DNA from: Chitinophaga sp. CF418
GTDB lineage: Bacteria > Bacteroidota > Bacteroidia > Chitinophagales > Chitinophagaceae
NCBI RefSeq assembly: GCF_900142925.1
Contig: NZ_FRCN01000005.1
Location: 272,128-336,127 of the forward strand
DNA length: 64,000 bases
Direction of reading: 5' to 3'
In this document: positions 18,043 through 25,031 of the stretch, piece by piece
How the letters are laid out: the number at the start of each line of letters is the position of its first letter
Numbering within the stretch: position 1 is the stretch's first letter
Notes under the pieces: generated by a model
Seen by the model: the letters and a program-made list of their open reading frames with translations, nothing else
What the model was told of the DNA's origin: nothing
Database searches by the model: none
Position numbers and translations under genes: made by a program

Positions 18043-18588
18043 CTACTTCTTTTTCTCGCAGATATTTCTCAGTTTCGTCAATCCATCCTCCAGTTGCGGG
18101 CCAGTCAGTCTGTCTGCCAGGAAACCTCTCAGCTTCCACCAGGGCAGCATTCCCAGATGCGTTTCCAGGCGCCACTGTATAGCAGTTCCCTTTCCATCAA
18201 CAGAAGGTTTCAGATCAAACGCTGCAGCTACAGGCTTCATGGCATTGAACTCCATGTTATAATAAACTCCTTTCTCCGGTGAACTTTCCCTGATAAGCAC
18301 TTTGCCCGATACCGGCCTGTCCTGCTGCATACCTGACCAGGTATAAAAAGCCCCCTGACCCGCAGGCGGGTTTGAAAATTCAATCTTCTGAGCTACACCG
18401 GGAGCAGCCCATGGATTCCACTCAGGCCAGGTATTCAGGTTATTGATCTCAGCATAAACAGTAGACAGGGGAGCATCTATTACTCCGGAACGTTCAACGA
18501 TCGCCTTTGAGGGCAGTAACAGGGAAATGAGAAATATCAAAATCCCAAAACAAAGAACACTTAACAATAATAATTTGACGAGACGCAT
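18043..18588 (-). CDS. SRPBCC (START-like) membrane-anchored protein, copy 2
   Basis: A 181-residue protein with one N-terminal membrane helix (about residues 5-25) followed by a polyketide-cyclase/START-like SRPBCC fold. Signatures are IDAPLSTVYAEINNLNTWPEWNPW and later WRLETHLGML. The domain forms a hydrophobic lipid- or ligand-binding cavity. The gene starts 2 bp after the stop of a paralogous SRPBCC gene, and both lie downstream of an ABC-2 permease gene on the same strand, suggesting one operon. The ligand is not predictable. Confidence 0.8.
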   Translation of the reverse strand: MRLVKLLLLSVLCFGILIFLISLLLPSKAIVERSGVIDAPLSTVYAEINNLNTWPEWNPWAAPGVAQKIEFSNPPAGQGAFYTWSGMQQDRPVSGKVLIRESSPEKGVYYNMEFNAMKPVAAAFDLKPSVDGKGTAIQWRLETHLGMLPWWKLRGFLADRLTGPQLEDGLTKLRNICEKKK

Positions 18589-18590
18589 AT

Positions 18591-19118
18591 CTATTTTACT
18601 AATTTCTCCAGGTTCTCCAACCCTTTTTCAAAATCCTTTCTTAGCAATTTATCAAGCATCAATCCCCTGATCTTAGCAGCGGGATATCTGCCTACTTCCA
18701 TCACGATGCCCCATGTTACATGAGTACCTCTACCCGAGGGTTCGAAACGGAAATAACCTTTTGTGGCCTTACTTTCCATGAACTGCATTTCGATTGTAAT
18801 GTGTTCATATGGCCGGGAAGCCGTAATAGTAACTGAACCTTTGCCTACCTTGCGGTTCCTGCTTATCCATTGATAACCGGCGCCCGTCCCGCTCTTCTTG
18901 TCATTGTACGACAGCTTCATCTTGGGATCTACCTGATGCCAGGGAGACCATTTTTCCCAGTTACGTAATATATTCACCTGATCAAAAACGACAGAAAGAG
19001 ACGCAGGGATGGCCCTGACACGTACTACCTTCACTGTAGCAGGCAGGAACATGCTCACAATGAACAAACCTGGTACCAGCACTCCGAGTGCTCCAAGTAT
19101 GATAAATAAGGCTTGCAT
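18591..19118 (-). CDS. SRPBCC (START-like) membrane-anchored protein, copy 1
   Basis: A 175-residue paralog of the downstream protein. It starts at ATG 19118; a TTG two codons earlier is possible. One N-terminal membrane helix (residues 3-25, with FIILGALGVLVPG) precedes an SRPBCC domain carrying NILRNWEKWSPWHQVDPKM and HVTWGIVMEVGRYPAAK. This Trp-rich segment after the first helix is diagnostic for this group. It follows the ABC-2 permease gene by 33 bp. A role in handling a membrane lipid together with the permease is inference. Confidence 0.8.
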   Translation of the reverse strand: MQALFIILGALGVLVPGLFIVSMFLPATVKVVRVRAIPASLSVVFDQVNILRNWEKWSPWHQVDPKMKLSYNDKKSGTGAGYQWISRNRKVGKGSVTITASRPYEHITIEMQFMESKATKGYFRFEPSGRGTHVTWGIVMEVGRYPAAKIRGLMLDKLLRKDFEKGLENLEKLVK

Positions 19119-19151
19119 ATACAAAAGGTAGGAAAAAATCCAGACTATTCC

Positions 19152-20255
19152 CTATTCCCACCGGAATGTCCTTACTGCTACGATGTAAACAACCACTCCC
19201 CAGAGGGCAATTACACCCAGTTCGAGCCCTACATTCCATAGATGTTGTCCTTCGAAAGCGATCTTGCGGAAGGCATCATTCAGGTAGGTCAGCGGCATAA
19301 TGCGGCATACCGGCTGCAACCAGGACGGGAAAGCATCCACTGCCACAAAGGTGCCAGCCAGCAGGAACTGCGGTAAGGTAATCACGTTGGCAATGGGAGG
19401 TATGGCGCTTTCACTGTTGGCAATGCCGCTTACCACAAATCCAAAGCCCATGAATACGATCACCCCGAAAGCTGTTAGCACCAGCATCTCAAAAAAGGTG
19501 CTCCATCCATGTACCAGTGTAAATCCAAAGGCAAAATAACCGATCGCAATGATCAGCACTGCTCCGGCTACCTGGAATATCAGGCGGGCCAGGGCTTCTC
19601 CCAATACAATATGGAGCCTGCGGATCGGTGTGGCGAAGAAACGTTTTAATACCAGCGTCTGGCGCAGGCTGAAGAAGAGGAATGCAGTACTGAATACGGC
19701 GGCGCTCAACAGGGAAAAGCTGAGCAAGCCGGGCAGGATGAAGTCGATGGTCTTGTAACGACGTCCGGGCAACACCTCTACCGGTTCCAGTTTGGCAACC
19801 GAACCCCTCGGATAATAAACGTCATCTGCCTTATAAATGATTCCTGTCAGTATAGTCTTGAATAACGAGATTTTGTCGGCCGCAGCGGTGGAAGTTTGCA
19901 CCTTCACGTCACAGGCGGGAGCATTTCCCTGGGCCGGCCGGGAAGTAATACGGATTATGGCGGTAATATGCCCTTTTTTCAGCTCATCTTCCATTTCTGC
20001 AGCCGGCTTACCGGTTAGCAGTTTGAGGCTTTTCTCACTGGCCAGCTGCCTGTACAGGTAACTGCTGGTATCTGTAGCTGCATCAACCCCTACCTTTACC
20101 GAGATGCCGTTATCGCCGATAAAACCAAATACCAGGATGAAAACCAGCGGGAACCCCAGGCTGAAGATTACTGCTGAAGGGCTTCTTACTATTCCTATCA
20201 GGCTTGCTTTGGACATGGCTAACAGCGCCTTCCATTGATTATATTTAACCGCCAT
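19152..20255 (-). CDS. ABC-2 type transporter permease
   Basis: A 367-residue membrane protein of the ABC-2 permease family. An N-terminal helix (SAVIFSLGFPLVFILVFGF) is followed by a ~130-residue extracytoplasmic domain. A five-helix C-terminal bundle then begins at IDFILPGLLSFSLLSAAVF and includes the motif ANVITLPQFLLAGTFV. It would export a drug, lipid or polysaccharide together with an ATPase. No ATP-binding subunit is encoded beside it, so the partner must lie elsewhere. First gene of a three-gene unit with two SRPBCC genes. Confidence 0.85.
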   Translation of the reverse strand: MAVKYNQWKALLAMSKASLIGIVRSPSAVIFSLGFPLVFILVFGFIGDNGISVKVGVDAATDTSSYLYRQLASEKSLKLLTGKPAAEMEDELKKGHITAIIRITSRPAQGNAPACDVKVQTSTAAADKISLFKTILTGIIYKADDVYYPRGSVAKLEPVEVLPGRRYKTIDFILPGLLSFSLLSAAVFSTAFLFFSLRQTLVLKRFFATPIRRLHIVLGEALARLIFQVAGAVLIIAIGYFAFGFTLVHGWSTFFEMLVLTAFGVIVFMGFGFVVSGIANSESAIPPIANVITLPQFLLAGTFVAVDAFPSWLQPVCRIMPLTYLNDAFRKIAFEGQHLWNVGLELGVIALWGVVVYIVAVRTFRWE

Positions 20256-20322
20256 ACTTACTTTAACACTGGTCTATTCTTAAAAAATCGCATAAAACTA
20301 CTATTGTTTTACCCATTTCCAT

Positions 20323-20350
20323 AAAAAAACCTGCCCTTAGGGGCAGGTTT
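20323..20350 (-). terminator. Intrinsic terminator of sppA
   Basis: The stem aaacctgccc / gggcaggttt with a 4-nt loop has its A-run on the left, which reads as a T-run on the minus strand directly after the sppA stop. Confidence 0.8.
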
Positions 20351-20379
20351 AATGCTATTTTAAGTCTGTTAGTCTCTTA

Positions 20380-22143
20380 TTACCTGATTTCCATCACATA
20401 AGGCAGCTTTGCCTGGATCTCTCCACTCATTTCCTTCAGATGTTTGATCTGCTGGTAAACAGCATACTGATCTCCCAGTTCATTCTTAATGGCAGTCTCC
20501 ATACGGGCCTCTCCGGCAAAGGATTTCACGAATTTTTCAAATGGTTTCTCTGCTTCAGGATATTCCCTCAACCGGAAACCACTGATCTTCGCCAGTTTCG
20601 CGGCGCATTTAATCGCATCGTCAATACCACCGATGCGATCTACCAGTCCCAGTTCTTTTGCCTGTACGCCACTCCATACGCGGCCCTGGGCAATGCTGTC
20701 CACTACGGGGCCATTCAGTTTACGGCCTTCCACTACGCGGCCTTTAAAAGTGCTGTAGATGCTGTCAACTGAGTTCTGTATGAATTTCTTTTCAATTTCT
20801 GTCAATGGACGGGAAGTATTCCCCAGATCAGCATACTGCGCTGTCTTGACGCCATCGAAGGTCACTCCCAGTTTATTCTTGAAGAATCCCTGGAGGTTTG
20901 GTAATACGGCAAAAACACCGATAGAACCTGTCAGCGTGTTCGGCTGTGCAAAAATAGAGTCGGCCATACAGGAAATATAGTAACCGCCGGAAGCTGCATA
21001 GTCTCCCATGGACACTACTACCGGCTTGCTCTTTTTAGCCAGTGTCAGCTCTCTCCAGATGGATTCTGAGGCCAGTGCACTACCGCCGGGAGAGTTCACA
21101 CGGAATACAATCGCTTTTACATCCTTATCCTGTCTTGCCTCGCGGATAAGCTTTACAAAGTGTCCGCTGCTGATAGTCTCGTCCTTTTCACTGTCGCCGC
21201 CTACAATACTCCCCTGGGCATAGATGATGGCAATCCTGTTGTCCTCACCTTTGCCGGTGGTTACATCCGTTGCGCTTTCATATTTGGAGAGGGAAATAAA
21301 GTTCACCTTCTCATCCCCGCTCAGTCCCAGTCTCGATTTGATCTCATCCATCACCTGGTCGTTATATTTCAGCCCATCTACCAGCTTATATTTCAGTGCA
21401 TCGGCTGCTTCCTGGATCAGGCCTTCGTTAGCATACCGGTGCAGTGCAACGGTGTCTATTTTCCTGGAAGCCCCTATGTTCTTCAGGAAATTGGCATACA
21501 GGTCGCCCAGGTAAGCGTTTGTCTGGATACGGTTAGCCACTGTCATCTGCGTTTCACGCAAAGGCTCGGTAGCACTCTTGAAGCGGCCATCATAAAAGAT
21601 CTGAGGCTGGATCTCCAGCTTTTCCAGTGTTCCTTTCAGGAAGGTCAGCTGCGTAAAGAAACCGCTGAATTCCAGTCCACCTTTCGGATGCACATACACC
21701 CTGTCTGCCAGGGAGGCTACATAGTAGCTCTTCTGGTCCATCACCTCTCCATAGGCATAAATGAACTTACCGGACTGCTTAAACCTCAGCAGTGCGTTAC
21801 GCAACTCTTCATTGGTGGCAAACCCGTTGGCGTTGTTGTCAGCCTTCAGATAGATCCCTTTTATATCATCGTCAGTTTCTGCATGTCTGATCAGGCGTAC
21901 CACATCATAGAGCCCCGGGGTTTCTTTTGGCCCCTGGCGCAGTACGGCATTTAGCGGGTCTACAATCTTTTGTTCGGCATAAGGCTGACTGGTTTCCAGT
22001 ACCAGCACTCCGTTTGGCGATAAGGTAACAACTTCAGGGCTGACTGCCGATTTTATAATCCCCATCAGTATGAACATCCCAAAGAAGATGATCACAATGA
22101 AGGCCAGCAGGGTGGCAAAGAAAATTTTAAAGAAACTACGCAT
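20380..22143 (-). CDS. sppA: Signal peptide peptidase SppA, 67K type
   Basis: A 587-residue membrane-anchored serine protease that degrades leftover signal peptides. The start is placed at 22143 (MRSFFKIFF), directly before the single membrane helix (residues 5-30). It has two tandem peptidase-S49 domains. The general-base Lys lies in the first domain (FKSATEPL, about K189) and the nucleophile Ser in the second (YAASGGYY, about S385), the split Ser/Lys dyad arrangement of the long SppA form. It is divergent from folK across 88 bp and ends at its own terminator. Confidence 0.92.
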   Translation of the reverse strand: MRSFFKIFFATLLAFIVIIFFGMFILMGIIKSAVSPEVVTLSPNGVLVLETSQPYAEQKIVDPLNAVLRQGPKETPGLYDVVRLIRHAETDDDIKGIYLKADNNANGFATNEELRNALLRFKQSGKFIYAYGEVMDQKSYYVASLADRVYVHPKGGLEFSGFFTQLTFLKGTLEKLEIQPQIFYDGRFKSATEPLRETQMTVANRIQTNAYLGDLYANFLKNIGASRKIDTVALHRYANEGLIQEAADALKYKLVDGLKYNDQVMDEIKSRLGLSGDEKVNFISLSKYESATDVTTGKGEDNRIAIIYAQGSIVGGDSEKDETISSGHFVKLIREARQDKDVKAIVFRVNSPGGSALASESIWRELTLAKKSKPVVVSMGDYAASGGYYISCMADSIFAQPNTLTGSIGVFAVLPNLQGFFKNKLGVTFDGVKTAQYADLGNTSRPLTEIEKKFIQNSVDSIYSTFKGRVVEGRKLNGPVVDSIAQGRVWSGVQAKELGLVDRIGGIDDAIKCAAKLAKISGFRLREYPEAEKPFEKFVKSFAGEARMETAIKNELGDQYAVYQQIKHLKEMSGEIQAKLPYVMEIR

Positions 22144-22208
22144 TATGGAAGATTTAGTGTAAAAAGACCTACCGGTCGTCTTCTTTTTCCAAAAATAAAG
22201 AATATGTA

Positions 22209-22216
22209 TACTTTTG
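22209..22216 (+). promoter_or_regulatory. Candidate promoter of folK
   Basis: TACTTTTG fits TAnnTTTG with a T-rich stretch about 19 bp upstream. Transcription would begin around 22223, leaving a leader of only about 10 nt before folK. Confidence 0.45.
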
Positions 22217-22231
22217 GGCCGTTGAAGATAC

Positions 22232-22723
22232 ATGAATAAAGCAATATTACTTATAGGTGGCAATCTGGGAGACCGCACCGGTCATCTCCAACAGGCTGTA
22301 GAGCAGATAGATAAGCAGGTGGGCAAGGTGGAAAAAATTTCCGCCCTATACGAAACAGCTGCCTGGGGCCATGTGGAACAGCCGGACTACCTCAACCAGG
22401 CCCTCCTGGTGTCAACCGCAATGGATGCACGAACACTGCTGCAAACCGTATTGGCCATAGAGCATAATATCGGCCGCATCCGCCGGCAGAAATGGGGCGC
22501 CCGGGTTATCGACATAGATATCATCTTCTACAACGATGCCATCATCAATGAGCCGGATCTGAAAATCCCTCACCCACAGATGCAGTTCAGACAGTTTGTA
22601 CTGGTTCCCCTCCGGGAGATCATTCCAGACTGGCAGCATCCTGTATTACACCAGTCTGTCAGCACATTGCTTGAAAACACCACAGACAAATTACCCGCCC
22701 TAAAATACAACGGCGTAAGTTAA
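22232..22723 (+). CDS. folK: 6-hydroxymethyl-7,8-dihydropterin pyrophosphokinase
   Basis: A 163-residue enzyme that transfers pyrophosphate from ATP to 6-hydroxymethyl-dihydropterin, a late step of folate synthesis in the cytoplasm. Family motifs are complete: the N-terminal ILLIGGNLGDR, YETAAWGHVEQPDYLNQALLV in the pterin region, LLQTVLAIEHNIGRIR(R)QKWGARVIDIDIIFY with the two metal-binding Asp residues of DIDI, and IPHPQMQFRQFVLVPL. The length is normal. The next gene, a nucleoside kinase, starts 15 bp downstream, so the two are probably co-transcribed. Confidence 0.95.
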   Translation: MNKAILLIGGNLGDRTGHLQQAVEQIDKQVGKVEKISALYETAAWGHVEQPDYLNQALLVSTAMDARTLLQTVLAIEHNIGRIRRQKWGARVIDIDIIFYNDAIINEPDLKIPHPQMQFRQFVLVPLREIIPDWQHPVLHQSVSTLLENTTDKLPALKYNGVS

Positions 22724-22738
22724 ACCATCCACCGGTCC

Positions 22739-23362
22739 ATGAATTATAAATACATCACTATAGAAGGGAATATCGGAGCAGGGAAAACCACCCTGGCTTC
22801 CAAACTTGCAGCACATTTCAATGCCAAACTTATCCTGGAGGAGTTTGCCGATAACCCCTTCCTGCCAAAGTTTTACGAAAAGCCCCAGCAATATGCCTTT
22901 CCCCTGGAGCTATTCTTCATGGCGGAACGTTACAAACAATTAAAGGACATGCTGCAAATGCAGGACATGTTCAGCAATCTTGTCGTGTCTGACTATCTTT
23001 TTATCAAAAGTCTCCTGTTTGCGAAGATCAATCTGAAAGAAGAAGAATATAGCCTTTATCAGAAACTGTTTGATATTATCAACCCGCAGCTGGTACAGCC
23101 TGACCTGCTCATTTTTCTCAATGCGCCTGTACCTAAGTTACAACAGAACATCAGGCACCGGAACCGCTCATATGAACAGCAGATAGCTGATGAATACCTC
23201 GTTAGCGTGCATGATATGTATATGCAGTACATCCGCCAGCATCCCGTTCGCACACTGATGCTGGATATGACTAAAGTGGACTTTATAAAGAACCCGGCAG
23301 ATTTTGATAATCTGCTGAAGGCCCTGGATAAGGAATACGAACCAGGCATCCACTACTTATAA
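22739..23362 (+). CDS. Deoxynucleoside kinase
   Basis: A 207-residue kinase of the dNK/dCK/dGK family, which phosphorylates deoxynucleosides for salvage. Motifs: P-loop GNIGAGKTT (residues 9-17); EEFADNPFLPKFYEKPQQYAFPLELFF, with the substrate-binding Glu and Gln region; VVSDYLFIKSLLFA, corresponding to the DRS-type motif; and the Arg-rich lid RHRNRSYEQQIADEYL. Specificity among dG, dA and dC is not clear by eye. The folK-dNK pair is conserved in many Bacteroidota (general knowledge). Confidence 0.9.
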   Translation: MNYKYITIEGNIGAGKTTLASKLAAHFNAKLILEEFADNPFLPKFYEKPQQYAFPLELFFMAERYKQLKDMLQMQDMFSNLVVSDYLFIKSLLFAKINLKEEEYSLYQKLFDIINPQLVQPDLLIFLNAPVPKLQQNIRHRNRSYEQQIADEYLVSVHDMYMQYIRQHPVRTLMLDMTKVDFIKNPADFDNLLKALDKEYEPGIHYL

Positions 23363-23483
23363 AGATTATCTATTCGAAAATAAATAATATTGCTTTGCTC
23401 TATAGAACAGGGTGAGCTACATTTGCTATGTCAAAAGGAAACAGCAATATCGTAGATATAACGAACGGCGTTGAAGGACAAAA

Positions 23484-23558
23484 GGATAGCATAGATAGAT
23501 AAAGAAAGAAAAATAGATAGGGTAAATAGATAGATAGGATAAATAGATAGATAAGGAG
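23484..23558. repeat. Degenerate GATA-type simple repeat
   Basis: A purine-rich tract in the 271-bp gap between the dNK gene and the flavoprotein gene. It is built of short runs such as atagatagat, aatagatagg and aatagatagataagg. No gene is supported here; the minus-strand frames across it are low-complexity (Leu/Ser/Ile/Tyr). Confidence 0.7.
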
Positions 23559-23600
23559 TGATATAATACAGAAGGTTACAGTAGCAATGGAAAACAAGGA

Positions 23601-23635
23601 CTCCGGTAGACATACGCCTGCCGGAGTTTTTTTTT
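23601..23635 (+). terminator. Intrinsic terminator on the plus strand
   Basis: Stem ctccggtag / ctgccggag (one wobble or mismatch) followed by nine T residues. It would end the folK-dNK transcript, or a transcript crossing the GATA tract. It abuts the stop codon of the convergent flavoprotein gene. Confidence 0.75.
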
Positions 23636-24860
23636 ATCTTTCTGCGATAGTGCTCGCCGCTATCCAGCCGCTCGTCCAGGCATGCTGAAAATTAAATCCA
23701 CCGGTGATCCCATCCACATCCATCACTTCCCCGGCAAAGAATAATCCCGGCGCCAGTTTGCTTTCCATCGTAGCAGGATCAATTTCAGATAACCGGATGC
23801 CCCCACAGGTCACAAACTCTTCTTTAAAGGTCGTTTTTCCCTTCACGGGGCAGAGCATTGCGGTCAGGTATTTGATCAGCTTATGCTGCTCCTTTGCCGG
23901 CATATCGGCCCAGCGTATGTCTTCTCCTATCCCCGATTGCTGCAGGAAGAACTGCCATAAACGCTGGGGCAGTCCGAATGGGTTCTTATGATGCATTTTC
24001 TGCCCTCCCAGAGAGAAGCGCAGTCCCTGTATCTCATCCCTTAGACTGTTTTCATTGAAGGCAGGCAGCCAGTTGATCAATGCCGTGAACTGGTATTGCA
24101 ATGCCCCCAGTTCACGCGCCCCCCAGGCGGAAAGCCGCAATATGCAAGGACCGCTCATGCCCCAGTGGGTGATGAGCAATGGCCCCTTTTCCTGCAATTT
24201 GGTACCTGCTATTTTTACATGCGCTTCTTCCACGCTTACCCCCATCAGGGTGGTAATGGGATTGTCCGGCATATTGAAGGTAAAGAGCGATGGCATGGGC
24301 GCCTCTATCTGGTGACCTATGGCCTGTAACCAGGCAAACTTCTCCAGCTGGGCATATCCACCTGCCGCCACACATACAAGGTCGGCTTTCAGTGTGTCAC
24401 CGTCCTGTAACCGTATTTCCCATCCCTTGCTTCCAGACACCAGCTCACTGACAGCAGCATTCATCCGGATTTTCACACCGTACTTGTCCGCCTCCCTTAA
24501 CAGGCAGTCAATGATCGTCTGGGAATTGTCCGTCACCGGAAACATCCTACCGTCGGCTTCTGCTTTCAATGCCACTCCCCTTTCCTTAAACCAGGCAATG
24601 GTATCCTGTACAAAAAAGCGGCTGAAAGCCTTCTTTACAAAGTGCTGCCCCCTCGGATAGCGTTTTGACATATATGGTATGTCAGGGGCATTATGCGTTA
24701 CATTACACCTTCCTCCCCCCGAAACCTTCACTTTAGATAAAAGTTTACTGCTTTTTTCTATTAATATGACTTCCAATTGAGTATGAAGGCGTGCAGCATT
24801 CACAGCACAGAAAAAACCGGCAGCTCCACCTCCTATAACTACTAATCTCTTGTTTACCAT
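23634..24860 (-). CDS. HI0933/BaiN-family FAD-dependent flavoprotein
   Basis: A 408-residue FAD-dependent oxidoreductase. The N-terminus has the dinucleotide-binding motif VVIGGGAAGFFCAVNAA. It is followed by the family signature KVKVSGGGRCNVTH (about residue 45), a central segment THWGMSGPCILRLSAW, and the C-terminal GLFFAGEVMDVDGITGGFNFQHAW, the second FAD-contact region. Homologs are annotated as BaiN-like or as flavoproteins of unknown substrate. The length is typical. It is monocistronic and divergent from the 25032 gene. Confidence 0.9.
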   Translation of the reverse strand: MVNKRLVVIGGGAAGFFCAVNAARLHTQLEVILIEKSSKLLSKVKVSGGGRCNVTHNAPDIPYMSKRYPRGQHFVKKAFSRFFVQDTIAWFKERGVALKAEADGRMFPVTDNSQTIIDCLLREADKYGVKIRMNAAVSELVSGSKGWEIRLQDGDTLKADLVCVAAGGYAQLEKFAWLQAIGHQIEAPMPSLFTFNMPDNPITTLMGVSVEEAHVKIAGTKLQEKGPLLITHWGMSGPCILRLSAWGARELGALQYQFTALINWLPAFNENSLRDEIQGLRFSLGGQKMHHKNPFGLPQRLWQFFLQQSGIGEDIRWADMPAKEQHKLIKYLTAMLCPVKGKTTFKEEFVTCGGIRLSEIDPATMESKLAPGLFFAGEVMDVDGITGGFNFQHAWTSGWIAASTIAER

Positions 24861-25031
24861 CTTTTTATGTCACTGATTTTTCCAAAATCACAATTCAGCG
24901 GCAATAATAAATCAAAGCCGGGAGATTGTAATTTATTAAATACCAATAACATTATTTGTATATATTAATTTTTAGAGCTATTTTGCATATTATAATTTTT
25001 GATACTATATTGTTGCAAAATGTTGTTCCAC

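Noticed and set aside
18043-19118. A single split SRPBCC gene (frameshift)
   Set aside because: Each frame has its own membrane helix and complete domain; they are tandem paralogs and not halves of one gene.
23400-23613. Two minus-strand small proteins over the GATA tract
   Set aside because: Low-complexity Leu/Ile/Ser/Tyr translation of a simple repeat; overlaps a terminator; no supporting start context.
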